From: Methanolobus profundi
GTDB taxonomy: Archaea > Halobacteriota > Methanosarcinia > Methanosarcinales > Methanosarcinaceae
Assembly: GCF_900114835.1 (NCBI RefSeq)
Contig: NZ_FOUJ01000004.1
Location: 1 to 64,000 of the forward strand
Length of the DNA stretch: 64,000 bases
Direction: 5' to 3'
Of this stretch, positions 17,353 through 25,890 are shown piece by piece. Position 1 is the stretch's first letter, and each line of letters opens with the position of its first letter. A program made the translations under genes and the position numbers. The notes under the pieces are model-generated. The model did not search any database, was not told the DNA's origin, and saw only the letters and a list, made by a program, of their open reading frames with translations.

Positions 17353-18729
17353 ATGGACCAGCTTAAAAATATCTCATGTGGCATTAAAGGACTTGACACC
17401 ATACTCGGAGGTATGATGTCACCATCAACCATACTGATAGCAGGATCAGCAGGAGTAGGAAAGACCATCATGTCACTTCAGATGCTTTCAAGTGCATCTA
17501 AGAACGGGGAAAAGGCACTTTATATACCCATCACGACAGAGAATCCTGAAAAGCTCAGCATGTACAATTCCACACTCGATTTCTTCGACGATTCTTTTGA
17601 GGTCCATCCAATTAACAGACAACTTGCAGAAAAGGACCCTTTAACGACCCTCATTGAAATAGGGAACATAATAGAATCTGTAAAACCTGACAGATTAGTT
17701 ATAGACCCGGTCACACCGCTTGGATTCGGATTTATCGAACAGGAAAAAAGAAGGTTCTTCTACACACTTGATTCAATGCTACAGGAAAGGAACATGCTCT
17801 CATTCCTTGTAGGAGAGTTATTGAAACCAGAGATACACAATTCAGTTATTAGCCACCTGTCAGATGGGATCGTATACCTCACCAGAGAGGATAGGAACTC
17901 AAGGGCAGACCACCGCATGGAATTCATTAAAATGAGAGGGATCGACCCTGGAAAGCGGTCAGAGATCACATCTCGCAAGTACCTCTACGACATAAATTCT
18001 ACAGGATTCACAGTATACCCACACCTGAGACCAGAAGAGAACATCGAGCTGGATGATACAAGAGTGGAAACAGGAATACCTGGCCTGGATAGTATGTTCG
18101 AAGGAGGACTCTTCAAATACAACAGCCTTCTGGTAGCAGGAGTACCTGGCACAGGGAAGAAAACATTTGGATTACAATTCATACTTCAGGGATTGGAGAA
18201 CAAAGAGCCAGCAGTCGTTGTCACCTTTGAGGATACACCGCATCAGATGATACTTGATGCAAAAAGGATGGGATGGGACCTCCAATCATATATTGATGAT
18301 GGATCGCTCTACTTCATATGTAGCAATCCAAGCGAGACATACCCGGCAGAACATGTGTCCCGTATCAAAGAACTTGTTGAGAAAAAGATGATCCAAAGGC
18401 TTTTCTTCGATGGAACGAACCACTTGCAATTATCGATACCTGATGAACTGGAGCTAAGAGGATACCTGTACTCGATCACAAGTTATCTGAAAAGCAGGAA
18501 CATAACATCCCTGTTCACAACAGACATACCTGCATCAGAATGCCCCGGGAACGAAAAAATAGATGTTGCAGCCATAATGGACTCTGTGCTCATATTACAT
18601 AATTCCAAAGCAAGGGACCGCAGATATATGTGTGTTACCAAGTCAAGGGGTACAAAGCATAAACGCTCTGTAAAAGAGTATGCTATCGCTGAAAGTGGGA
18701 TAAAACTCAGAACAGACACTTTGATATAA
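17353..18729 (+). CDS. Two-domain KaiC-like ATPase
   Basis: A 458-residue protein with two RecA-like halves. Half 1 has ISCGIKGLDTILGGMM and Walker A GSAGVGKTIM (near residue 32). Half 2 begins near residue 235 with ETGIPGLDSMFEGGL and Walker A GVPGTGKKTF (near 261). The second Walker A has Lys where Thr or Ser normally coordinates magnesium (GTGKKT still has a Thr one place later), so its activity may differ. Each half keeps a Walker B-like strand (RLVIDPVTPLG, RLFFDGTNHL). The two-domain architecture recalls cyanobacterial KaiC, but the phosphorylation Ser/Thr pair is not evident. It is convergent with the winged-helix gene. Confidence 0.85.
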   Translation: MDQLKNISCGIKGLDTILGGMMSPSTILIAGSAGVGKTIMSLQMLSSASKNGEKALYIPITTENPEKLSMYNSTLDFFDDSFEVHPINRQLAEKDPLTTLIEIGNIIESVKPDRLVIDPVTPLGFGFIEQEKRRFFYTLDSMLQERNMLSFLVGELLKPEIHNSVISHLSDGIVYLTREDRNSRADHRMEFIKMRGIDPGKRSEITSRKYLYDINSTGFTVYPHLRPEENIELDDTRVETGIPGLDSMFEGGLFKYNSLLVAGVPGTGKKTFGLQFILQGLENKEPAVVVTFEDTPHQMILDAKRMGWDLQSYIDDGSLYFICSNPSETYPAEHVSRIKELVEKKMIQRLFFDGTNHLQLSIPDELELRGYLYSITSYLKSRNITSLFTTDIPASECPGNEKIDVAAIMDSVLILHNSKARDRRYMCVTKSRGTKHKRSVKEYAIAESGIKLRTDTLI

Positions 18730-18757
18730 ATTGTCAAAAAAGAAATATAAGAGGAGT

Positions 18758-18997
18758 TCAGATGCTCTGAACTCTGCGTTCTAAAGACTCACCCAGATCG
18801 GTCAGTTTATAGATATCGCATTCCTGTTCAACTAACTCTTTTTCAATTAGCTCGTCGACTATCCTCTTCACAGAAGGCTGGGCTATATGCATGTTCTTTG
18901 CCAGTTTCACAGCATCCAGTTGATGTTTGGAGCCCAAAAGTGCAAGCAATTTCTGGCGGTTCTTATTGCCAGTCACAAATCCGATCAATTCTTCCAT
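18758..18997 (-). CDS. Winged-helix transcriptional regulator, 79 residues
   Basis: A small DNA-binding protein beginning MEELIGFVTGNKNRQKLLALL. The helix-turn-helix includes DAVKLAKNMHIAQPSVKRIVDEL, followed by a wing ending YKLTDLGESLERRV. This is the arrangement of MarR/ArsR-like regulators common in methanogens. I choose ATG 18997 because GAGGCA precedes it. The longer frame would begin upstream of the likely TATA box (GTAATATATATC near 19030-19041). Its position beside the KaiC-like ATPases suggests, but does not show, that it regulates that locus. Confidence 0.75.
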   Translation of the reverse strand: MEELIGFVTGNKNRQKLLALLGSKHQLDAVKLAKNMHIAQPSVKRIVDELIEKELVEQECDIYKLTDLGESLERRVQSI

Positions 18998-19101
18998 AAT
19001 CTGCCTCAATAGATAATTGGGTCGCATGATATATATTACTTTTACATGTCCATAGCATATCGGAAAGATAAACATGGACCGCGGGCATCTGTACAAAGGA
19101 T

Positions 19102-19111
19102 ACTTTTATAA
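19102..19111 (+). promoter_or_regulatory. TATA box of the SRP RNA gene
   Basis: CTTTTATAAC lies about 25 bases upstream of the SRP RNA 5' end at 19131, the standard spacing. Confidence 0.55.
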
Positions 19112-19130
19112 CCAGTAATGCATATGTAAG

Positions 19131-19449
19131 GGTGGCAGGCTAGTCCGGGTAGGCCGGCGTTACCTGTAACCCGAAATCGCCGATATGCGGGGGACGAAGC
19201 CTGGAGAAGATGTTTGGATCACTTTCAAACCTGTAATTTCAACTAAGAAGCCCCGTCCTGCTTGGATGACGTTGATATAAGTGCTTGTTGGAGAACTTGT
19301 TCTTATACCTTAACTGTGGGAACCAGCCGAGGCCCGGAAGGGAGCAGGCCTACCATAGACAATCGTCGCTTGGAGGGCTGCGGGGTGGAGAAGAGACTGC
19401 AGACCACCTGGAAGTGTGAAAGATAACGACTCTGGGCGTGCCTGTCACT
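19131..19449 (+). ncRNA. ffs: Signal recognition particle RNA (7S)
   Basis: The ends pair (GTGGCAGGC at 19132-19140 with GCCTGTCAC at 19440-19448), as in archaeal SRP RNA with helix 1 closing the molecule. The universally conserved domain IV, which binds SRP54, is at about 19320-19350: GGGAACCAGCCGAGGCCC, then GGAAGGGAGCAGGCC. The length of about 319 bases matches archaeal 7S RNA. It serves co-translational membrane targeting. tRNA-Ser follows 55 bases later, possibly on its own promoter (GTTAAATACC near 19464). Confidence 0.95.
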
Positions 19450-19503
19450 TAAATCAGGAAAACGTTAAATACCTGAATTGCGTTTAGGGATGAACACGAC
19501 TGT

Positions 19504-19588
19504 GACGAGATAGCCAAGCCCGGTATGGCGCAGGATTGCTAATCCTGTGGTGCTTTGCGCCTCGGGGGTTCGAATCCCCCTCTCGTCG
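19504..19588 (+). tRNA. tRNA-Ser(GCU)
   Basis: The acceptor GACGAGA/TCTCGTC pairs with discriminator G. The anticodon arm CAGGA-TTGCTAA-TCCTG gives anticodon GCT. A long variable arm (TGGTGCTTTGCGCCTCG) identifies a class II serine tRNA, and the T arm GGGGG-TTCGAAT-CCCCC is complete. No intron and no encoded CCA. Confidence 0.95.
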
Positions 19589-19686
19589 TACTCTTTTTCA
19601 AATAAAGTAACAAATTCCAGTGACCACCATATTACTAATGCATCCTTCGACAAAGAACCTAATAATGATAAGGGGCAAATAGAACA

Positions 19687-19923
19687 ATGATGTCAGAAAA
19701 AACAATTATCCCTTTATTGAACAAAGAGGAAACTGAACCTCAAGGTAACCAGAGCGCATGCACTTCCTGTGGTAGCGGAGGATGTTGCGGCGGTTTTGGG
19801 ATAAAGGCAGGCTCCGAAAAAGATGTGGTGTTCAGGAACATATTCCTTTACACGGCCATGGGAGTAATAATGTTCACTGTCGCCTACCTAATCACAAGGA
19901 TCATGGCATGGATCAGCGGATGA
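19687..19923 (+). CDS. Small Cys-rich, C-terminally anchored membrane protein
   Basis: The 78-residue product has a soluble N-terminal part with the cluster ACTSCGSGGCCGGFG near residues 24-38 (five Cys in 13 residues, counting CC). One membrane helix (about 52-74) ends in a short tail. The Cys pattern is compatible with binding a metal ion or metal cluster; no named family is recognised. ATGATG starts after AAGGGGCAAATAGAACA. Its last 36 bases overlap the end of the convergent RNase P gene, so both 3' ends are shared coding DNA. Confidence 0.65.
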   Translation: MMSEKTIIPLLNKEETEPQGNQSACTSCGSGGCCGGFGIKAGSEKDVVFRNIFLYTAMGVIMFTVAYLITRIMAWISG

Positions 19924-20250
19924 TAGATCTTCGTTTGATGCAGTAAAAGGATACCTTTTGATACTCCCGCATTCAAGACAGGTCATAAGAATATAACCAT
20001 TCTTGAGACGGGTCCGTGAATTACTGCCTGGAACCAGCAACGAACCACAATTCCTGCAGAAATTCCTTTTAAGATCAGCAGGTATGCTCACTCGATGCCT
20101 CATCCCTATCTTCCTTGCAAGAGAGACATATCTTTTACTTCTATTAGGAGAGGCAGGAAACTCTTCTTTTGCAAGAGTAAAGAGATACTCTATACGTTCC
20201 ATGGCAATGTTTCTGGCCACTGCCTTGTTCTTCTTTCTGGATTTTGCCAT
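19888..20250 (-). CDS. rnp4: RNase P protein component 4 (Rpp21/Rpr2)
   Basis: A 120-residue zinc-binding subunit of archaeal RNase P, which trims tRNA 5' leaders. It begins MAKSRKKNKAVARNIAMERI with a basic helix. LARKIGMRHRVSIP follows, a hallmark of Rpp21, then two cysteine pairs (FCRNCGSLL and MTCLECGSIKR). The longest frame starts at a GTG five codons earlier; ATG 20250 gives the usual N terminus, and a TATA-like CATATAATAG about 22 bases upstream suggests a leaderless mRNA. It overlaps the Cys-rich membrane protein at its 3' end. Confidence 0.92.
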   Translation of the reverse strand: MAKSRKKNKAVARNIAMERIEYLFTLAKEEFPASPNRSKRYVSLARKIGMRHRVSIPADLKRNFCRNCGSLLVPGSNSRTRLKNGYILMTCLECGSIKRYPFTASNEDLSSADPCHDPCD

Positions 20251-20267
20251 GATCATTACATCCACTA

Positions 20268-20927
20268 TTATATGAGTGACAGAATTCTCGTACCAGGAGA
20301 CTTATCATTTACCAGTGTTTTAAATTGATCTACCGGAACAACAGGCCCATCGTCCTGAGAATATCCTATTGGAACAACTATCTGAGGAGACATTAAAGAT
20401 ACTGCATCCGCTGCAACCATAGCATCCATTGTACCATTTCCACCTACTGGAAGAAGTGCAACATCAATTGAACTGCCCCCTAGTTCAGGAACAGCACATG
20501 TATGGCCGGCATGGTAGAAGGTAAGACCACCCAGTACAAACACATATCCTACACCAGGACCAGATGAAAGCTTGTCATTGCAGGAGTCATATGCTGCAAC
20601 CACTTCTATGTCAACGCCCTTGATGCTTAGTTCACCTGTGAGGGAATCATCTTCCATCACTCTTCGTGCATCTCCCCTGAACTGCAGACCCATTTGTTCA
20701 GGAATAAGGGTCGTACAGTCAGACTTTCTGACCTTACGAATTGAATCGGGATCACAGTGACCGAACCTCTCATGAGTGATAAGAAGAAGGTCTGCCATAT
20801 CATCTTCAGAGACATTACCCTCTATTCCGGAAGGATCAATATAGACCACCATATCATCCGCTTTTATCATAAATCCTGCATTGCCAATCTTTTTTATAAA
20901 AACACCATCAATCGTTGTGCTGTCCAA
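20268..20927 (-). CDS. MBL-fold metal-dependent hydrolase, UPF0173-like
   Basis: A metallo-beta-lactamase fold protein of about 219 residues. VVYIDPSG and LLITHERFGHCD carry the variant metal motif (THxHxDH altered to THERFGHCD). TFYHAGHT and ALLPVGGNGTM match the L-ascorbate-6-phosphate lactonase-like/UPF0173 branch. The first His pair is partly replaced, so metal binding may be modified. An ATG frame extends to 20993, but a TATA-like ATTATTTATGC covers that ATG. GGGATGTGATATC precedes an in-frame TTG at 20927, which I prefer. The substrate is unknown. Confidence 0.8.
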   Translation of the reverse strand: MDSTTIDGVFIKKIGNAGFMIKADDMVVYIDPSGIEGNVSEDDMADLLLITHERFGHCDPDSIRKVRKSDCTTLIPEQMGLQFRGDARRVMEDDSLTGELSIKGVDIEVVAAYDSCNDKLSSGPGVGYVFVLGGLTFYHAGHTCAVPELGGSSIDVALLPVGGNGTMDAMVAADAVSLMSPQIVVPIGYSQDDGPVVPVDQFKTLVNDKSPGTRILSLI

Positions 20928-21105
20928 GATATCACATCCCTGTTCAATGAATACACAAATGAGACTAGACCCATATCTAATTGATGATAGCATAAATAAT
21001 GTGCATTGAACATCCAGACAAATAAAGTAACAGATACATGAGGAAATAACTGCTCAGCCCGGACAAAAAGAACTAAATGTACCAAGGATAAGGGATTAAG
21101 GGAAC

Positions 21106-22509
21106 ATGAAAGAGAAGAAGATCAACATACTTTGTTCAGCTGCCGATGCAGCCAGCCAGAACATAAAAGAGCATTTGCTCAGGAAAGAGGATTGGCAGGC
21201 GACCTCTGAACTTCCAAAAGACTGGAAAGACCTGCTAACTGTCTATGAGGGCATAGATCACAGAATAATAGAGATCAAAGGGCACCACATATACGAAGAC
21301 AGGATCGATGAGAAGATGAGGAATGCTGGATATGACACAGACCTTATTATAGTGGCCTCAAAACACAGGAGCAAAGATGGAAGATCCGTCCTTACTGCAC
21401 ATTTCACAGGAAACCCTAATTCGGCAGATTTTGGAGGAAGACCACGGGAACTGTCGGTCCCGGCACCAAAGACCATGTGCTCGATCCTGAAGAACATGGA
21501 AAAAATGGCAAAGGGAACTAAATATGCCATTAACATGGAATCCACACATCATGGACCTACAGATATGACCACACCAATGGTGTATGCGGAGATCGGAAGC
21601 GGAGAAGAACAATGGTCAGACCCTGTAGCAGGAGATATCGTTGCCAGAGCCATATTGAAAGCAAGACCACAGGAGCTCCCGGTAGCAATAGGATTTGGAG
21701 GAGGACACTATGCTGCAAGGCAGACCGAGCTGATACTTGAAGCAAACGTTACTTTCGGACATAATTTCCCTGACCACCAGCTCCCACACGTAGACAAGGA
21801 CATGATCATCCAGGCATTTGAGAAAACAAATGCAGATTTTGTCTATTTCGACAGGAAGTCAATGAGCTCAAAGGAAAGAAAAAGACTCACAGAGATCATA
21901 ACTGACCTTGGATACACATTATTAAGAGAGAACGAGATCAAAGAGATCAAAGGACTTCCATGGGACCTCTTCGCCAGGATCAAGAGAAAATGTGAAGAGA
22001 TCGACCCTGAATGCCGGCCCAGAATAACTCAACTTTTCAGATATACTTTTGAAAAGATGGCCTGCAACACAGAATATATGCAGCATCCGGACATTTCTGT
22101 TTGTATTCTGAACGAGGAACTTCTTCATGGGTGCATAAAAGCAGATAAAAGCAGAACGATCGACGTTTTAGAGCAGAATGCACCAATATACATGGAGAAG
22201 AAGAATGGAACCATTTCAAACTATGTCCTGGGCATCGGCAAAGATGCAAAAACTGCTATGCAGAACGTCACAAATGAATGCATTAAAATACTAAAAGAGC
22301 ATTATGAAATTAAATATATTCCTGATGAGAATATACTTCAGATAATAAGTAAAAGATTCGATCCAAATGCAGCAAAGGAATTGGGCATACCACCAGGACC
22401 AATGTTGGGCGAACTGGCAAAGGGTAATTCTGTTGTTGTGGACGGAAAGATGATCGATCCAGAAATGGTCCATAAAAGAAAGATCAAGGAAATCTTACTG
22501 TCCAATTAA
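21106..22509 (+). CDS. dtdA: D-aminoacyl-tRNA deacylase, archaeal type
   Basis: This enzyme hydrolyses D-amino acids mis-attached to tRNA. The 467-residue length is near the archaeal DtdA norm. The N-terminal phosphorylase/hydrolase-like half contains ESTHHGPTDMTTPMVYAEIGS and AIGFGGGHYAARQTE, both diagnostic. The C-terminal part has the conserved FDPNAAKELGIPPGPMLGEL. It is followed 58 bases later by ftsZ, which has its own promoter. Confidence 0.94.
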   Translation: MKEKKINILCSAADAASQNIKEHLLRKEDWQATSELPKDWKDLLTVYEGIDHRIIEIKGHHIYEDRIDEKMRNAGYDTDLIIVASKHRSKDGRSVLTAHFTGNPNSADFGGRPRELSVPAPKTMCSILKNMEKMAKGTKYAINMESTHHGPTDMTTPMVYAEIGSGEEQWSDPVAGDIVARAILKARPQELPVAIGFGGGHYAARQTELILEANVTFGHNFPDHQLPHVDKDMIIQAFEKTNADFVYFDRKSMSSKERKRLTEIITDLGYTLLRENEIKEIKGLPWDLFARIKRKCEEIDPECRPRITQLFRYTFEKMACNTEYMQHPDISVCILNEELLHGCIKADKSRTIDVLEQNAPIYMEKKNGTISNYVLGIGKDAKTAMQNVTNECIKILKEHYEIKYIPDENILQIISKRFDPNAAKELGIPPGPMLGELAKGNSVVVDGKMIDPEMVHKRKIKEILLSN

Positions 22510-22520
22510 ATATATATAAT
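22507..22520 (+). promoter_or_regulatory. TATA box of ftsZ
   Basis: AAATATATATAATC starts at the dtdA stop codon. A start near 22541 and the ribosome site GAGGGAG before ATG 22567 complete a normal promoter. Confidence 0.55.
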
Positions 22521-22566
22521 CATACCTGTAATCCAATATACGATTTTCATTTGAGGGAGAAAAAGA

Positions 22567-23679
22567 ATGAGATCCATAGTAGAAGAGGCACTTGCAAGGT
22601 CTGAACAGGAGGCAAACCTCCGCGGCCAGGCCACACAGAATCCGGAGCATAAAGATATAAACGCAGAATTAGAGGAAATGCTGCGCCAGTTACATACCAA
22701 TATAAAGGTCATCGGCTGTGGAGGTGGCGGTTCCAACAGCACACAGAGAATGGTCGATGAAGGTATCAAGGGCGCAGAGTTCATTGCCATTAACACAGAT
22801 GCTCAACACCTCCTGAACATCAAGGCTGACCAGAAGATACTCATTGGAAAGAAGAAGACAAGAGGTCTTGGAGCAGGCAGTCTTCCACAAATAGGAGAAG
22901 ATGCTGCACTGGAAAGCGTTGATGAGATAGCAGAAGTTGTGAACGGCAGCGATATGGTATTCATTACATGCGGACTTGGCGGAGGAACCGGTACAGGATC
23001 AGCACCTGTTGTTGCAGAAGCTGCAAGGGACGCAGGAGCACTCACCATAGCAGTGGTCACATTACCATTCAGTGTAGAAGGACAGGTCAGAAGGACAAAC
23101 GCAGAAGCAGGTCTTGAAAGACTGAGAGATGTTGCTGATACTGTTATAGTAGTTCCTAATGACAAACTTCTTGAAGTTGTTCCAAGACTCCCATTACAGG
23201 CTGCATTCAAAGTATCCGATGAAGTGCTCATGAGAGCGGTCAAAGGTATCACCGAGCTTATCACAAAACCAGGACTTGTTAACCTTGATTTCGCTGATGT
23301 AAGGACCGTCATGCAGAATGGTGGTGTCGCAATGATAGGCCTTGGCGAGTCTGATGGTGAGATGAAAGCTGTAGAATCTGTGCAGAAAGCACTTCGCAGC
23401 CCACTTCTTGATGTAGACATATCAGGTGCAACATCCGCACTTGTCAATGTAATAGGCGGACCTGACATGACGATCTCAGAAGCAGAAAGTGTCGTTCAGG
23501 AAGTATACAACAGGATCGATCCCGAAGCAAGGCTCATCTGGGGAGCACAGGTCAATGATGACCTTGAGCAGACCGTCCGTACCATGATAGTAGTAACCGG
23601 GGTAAAGTCACCTCAGATATACGGCCATGGCGGAGCCAAGAACGTAACAAGGAAATACGGAATCGATTTCGTTAAATAG
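22567..23679 (+). CDS. ftsZ: Cell division protein FtsZ
   Basis: A 370-residue tubulin-like GTPase forming the division ring. The GTP-binding tubulin signature is [20 protein letters not shown] near residue 140. Upstream are [17 protein letters not shown] and INTDAQHL, and the T7 catalytic loop is [11 protein letters not shown]. An archaeal N-terminal extension of about 48 residues precedes the first strand. It ends with the short tail [20 protein letters not shown] hairpin at 23711-23745 follows the stop. Confidence 0.97.
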   Translation: MRSIVEEALARSEQEANLRGQATQNPEHKDINAELEEMLRQLHTNIKVIGCGGGGSNSTQRMVDEGIKGAEFIAINTDAQHLLNIKADQKILIGKKKTRGLGAGSLPQIGEDAALESVDEIAEVVNGSDMVFITCGLGGGTGTGSAPVVAEAARDAGALTIAVVTLPFSVEGQVRRTNAEAGLERLRDVADTVIVVPNDKLLEVVPRLPLQAAFKVSDEVLMRAVKGITELITKPGLVNLDFADVRTVMQNGGVAMIGLGESDGEMKAVESVQKALRSPLLDVDISGATSALVNVIGGPDMTISEAESVVQEVYNRIDPEARLIWGAQVNDDLEQTVRTMIVVTGVKSPQIYGHGGAKNVTRKYGIDFVK

Positions 23680-23710
23680 AATACATCCCTTTTTTAACAT
23701 GAGACCTGTT

Positions 23711-23745
23711 GATTGTACCCTGCATTATTTTGCCAGGGTCCAATC
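23711..23745 (+). other. Strong hairpin between ftsZ and secE
   Basis: GATTG-T-ACCCTG pairs with CAGGGT-C-CAATC: eleven pairs with one mismatch around a ten-base loop. It is not followed by a clean T run (GAAAGGTATTTTATT), so it may be an ftsZ 3' end, an mRNA stabiliser or a regulatory element. Confidence 0.6.
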
Positions 23746-23873
23746 GAAAGGTATTTTATTAAAGACGTTGTTTTGAAGGCTCTACAGATTACCTAATAGT
23801 AAATTCTGACATAACTTACGGCTTCAAAATATACGAATGTAATATAAACGATCATAACCGGTTGTGAAGTACT

Positions 23874-24086
23874 TTGGCAGAAGATTCATTCGATCTAAGT
23901 AAAATCAATAGCGCTAGCATAAACCAATCCCTTAAGACATATCTAAGGGTCCTCAAACTTACAAAGAAACCATCAAGAGAGGAATTTATCACCATAGCCA
24001 AAGTCGCTGGGCTTGGTATCCTCGCTATCGGTTTTTTAGGATTCATTACATATGTGTTATTGGTAGAGATGCCTAAATGGGTGTAA
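23874..24086 (+). CDS. secE: Preprotein translocase subunit SecE (Sec61 gamma)
   Basis: A 70-residue tail-anchored subunit of the SecYE channel. The amphipathic segment LKTYLRVLKLTKKPSREEF leads to one membrane helix (VAGLGILAIGFLGFITYVLL), the usual archaeal SecE layout. It starts at TTG, with GGTTGTGA about seven bases upstream; no in-frame ATG precedes the conserved region. TAATATAAAC near 23840 is a probable TATA box. It is followed directly by spt5, the conserved archaeal secE-spt5-rpl11 order. Confidence 0.93.
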   Translation: MAEDSFDLSKINSASINQSLKTYLRVLKLTKKPSREEFITIAKVAGLGILAIGFLGFITYVLLVEMPKWV

Positions 24087-24088
24087 TT

Positions 24089-24556
24089 ATGACCACAGAG
24101 TCTGCAATATTCGTAGTAAAGACCACCGCGAATCAGGAACGTTCTGTAGCAAATATGATCACATTATCAGCTAGGAAAGAACACCTGGACCTCAGAGCGA
24201 TCCTTGCTCCTGACGAGCTAAAAGGATATGTACTGATCGAGGCAGTTTCACCTGGTGATGTAGAGCAGGCAATACAGACAGTCCCTCATGCCAGAGCACT
24301 GGTCAAAGGACAATCCTCGATCGAGGAGATATCACACTTCCTCACTCCAAAACCAACAGTAACAGGCATATCAGAAGGTGCTATCATTGAGATAACATCT
24401 GGTCCGTTCAAGGGCGAGAAGGCTCGTGTTAAGAGAGTGGATGAAGGCCACGAGGAGATAACTGTAGAACTGTTCGATGCAGTTGTACCGATACCTATAA
24501 CTATTCGCGGTGATACTGTAAGAGTCCTCAGGAAAGACGAGGAAGGAAACGTCTGA
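24089..24556 (+). CDS. spt5: Transcription elongation factor Spt5 (NusG family)
   Basis: Processivity factor that clamps RNA polymerase. The NGN domain includes IFVVKTTANQERSVANMI and GYVLIEAVSPGDVEQAI. The KOW domain is GAIIEITSGPFKGEKARVKRVDEGHEEITVEL. ATG 24089 lies two bases after the secE stop, with GGGTGTAATT as ribosome site; the ATG at 24077 is inside secE. The 155-residue length is normal. Confidence 0.95.
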   Translation: MTTESAIFVVKTTANQERSVANMITLSARKEHLDLRAILAPDELKGYVLIEAVSPGDVEQAIQTVPHARALVKGQSSIEEISHFLTPKPTVTGISEGAIIEITSGPFKGEKARVKRVDEGHEEITVELFDAVVPIPITIRGDTVRVLRKDEEGNV

Positions 24557-24606
24557 GAACCTAATTTCCTTATATAATATTTATACAATTCAATGGTGAT
24601 ATTCAA

Positions 24607-25092
24607 ATGGCAAATGTTGTTGAAGCATTGGTCCCAGGAGGAAAAGCAAATCCAGGTCCACCACTTGGCCCTGCACTTGGCCCTCTTGGAATTAACATAA
24701 AAGACGTGATCGACAAGATCAATGAAAAGACAAAAGATTACAATGGGATGCAAGTCCCGGTCAAAGTAATAGTAGCAGATGATAAGAGCTTCGAAATAGA
24801 AGTCGGAACTCCACCAACATCAGCACTCGTATTACAGGAAGCTGGAATCCAGAAAGGATCCGGCGAACCAAACACTGTAACCGTAGGAAACATAACAATT
24901 GCACAGGCAGCAAAGATCGCACGCATGAAGAAGGACGATATCCTCTCATACGACCTTAAGGCTGCTGTGAAAGAAGTCCTCGGTTCCTGTGTCCCTATGG
25001 GCGTAACCGCTGAAGGCATGACCGCAAAGGAATGCCAGAAAGCTATCGACGAGGGACAGTTTGACGATGTATTAGCACAGGAAGCATGGTAA
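24607..25092 (+). CDS. rpl11: Ribosomal protein uL11
   Basis: A 161-residue protein of the GTPase-associated stalk base. VPGGKANPGPPLGPALGPLG at the N terminus is universal for L11, and the C-terminal rRNA-binding domain contains GSCVPMGVTAEGMTAKECQK. It has its own promoter (TTATATAATA near 24570) and the ribosome site GGTGATATTCAA. It is not fused to the L1 operon, which has a separate promoter at 25114. Confidence 0.97.
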   Translation: MANVVEALVPGGKANPGPPLGPALGPLGINIKDVIDKINEKTKDYNGMQVPVKVIVADDKSFEIEVGTPPTSALVLQEAGIQKGSGEPNTVTVGNITIAQAAKIARMKKDDILSYDLKAAVKEVLGSCVPMGVTAEGMTAKECQKAIDEGQFDDVLAQEAW

Positions 25093-25113
25093 TACCATGC
25101 TTTAACCAATAAC

Positions 25114-25248
25114 TTTAATATAAATACTGGTTATTGGAGTGCCACTATAGACAGAGAGATGGCCAACTGGCCTGATACTCTAAACAGATCCGTAGTAGAC
25201 CGTAACGGTCCTGCCTGAACCTAGAGTTCACACTACGGGAGGTAAAGA
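25114..25248 (+). promoter_or_regulatory. Promoter and structured leader of the L1-L10-L12 operon
   Basis: TTTAATATAA (25114-25123) is a TATA box with a start near 25143. The leader folds into several stems: GGCC-AACT-GGCC (25161-25172) inside AGAG/CTCT, GACCG-TAA-CGGTC (25198-25210), and CCGTAGT (25190-25196) with ACTACGG (25232-25238). The last stem abuts and partly covers the GGGAGG ribosome site of L1. In methanogens L1 represses its own operon by binding mRNA. This leader is a good place for such control, but an exact L1 site was not proven. Confidence 0.55.
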
Positions 25249-25890
25249 ATGGCAGACGAAACAACAGTAGAAGCTATAAAAAAGTTATTAGCTGAATCAC
25301 CAGAAAGGAAATTCCCTGAAGGTGTGGAACTTGCTATTAACTTAAAGAATCTGGATATGAGTCAGCCTAAGAACCGTGTTGATGAAGAGATATTACTTCC
25401 ACACGGACTAGGTAAAGACCTCAAGATCGCAGTATTTGCGAAAGGTGAGGTTGGTCTCCAGGCTAAAGAAGCTGGTGCAGAAAGTGTTTTCTCCGAAGAG
25501 GATCTTGCAGAGATGGCAGAGGACAAAGCACGCGCAAGATCAGTTGCAAATGAATTCGACTTCTTCATTGCAGAAGTCCAGTACATGGCACAGATCGGTA
25601 AGGCACTTGGTGCTATCTTAGGTCCTAGAGGAAAGATGCCAACCCCATTGCCACCAGGAAAGAACGTGGGAGATCTTATCAACAGCGCAAGAAGCTCAAT
25701 AAGGGTAAGATCAAAGGACAAGCTCACTTTCCACGTATCCGTTGGCCGCAGGGACATGGATATCCAGAAACTTGCAGAGAACATAGAAACAGTCCTTAGC
25801 AGAGTGGAAGGTGCCCTTGAAAAAGGTAAGCACAACGTAAAGTCTATTTATATTACTTCCACCATGGGTAAGTCAGTGAGGGTGCTATAA
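25249..25890 (+). CDS. rpl1: Ribosomal protein uL1
   Basis: A 213-residue L1-stalk protein and autogenous repressor in archaea. GAILGPRGKMPTPLPPGKNV is the conserved L1 signature (near residue 126), and VRSKDKLTFHVSVGRRDMD and SIYITSTMGKSVRVL complete the fold. GGGAGG seven bases upstream is one of the strongest ribosome sites in the window and lies in a leader stem. It overlaps L10 at TAATG. Confidence 0.97.
   Translation: MADETTVEAIKKLLAESPERKFPEGVELAINLKNLDMSQPKNRVDEEILLPHGLGKDLKIAVFAKGEVGLQAKEAGAESVFSEEDLAEMAEDKARARSVANEFDFFIAEVQYMAQIGKALGAILGPRGKMPTPLPPGKNVGDLINSARSSIRVRSKDKLTFHVSVGRRDMDIQKLAENIETVLSRVEGALEKGKHNVKSIYITSTMGKSVRVL

Noticed and set aside
22803-23468. Long minus-strand frame opposite ftsZ
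   Set aside because: Antisense shadow of a highly conserved gene; the product is Ser/Thr/Pro-rich low complexity.
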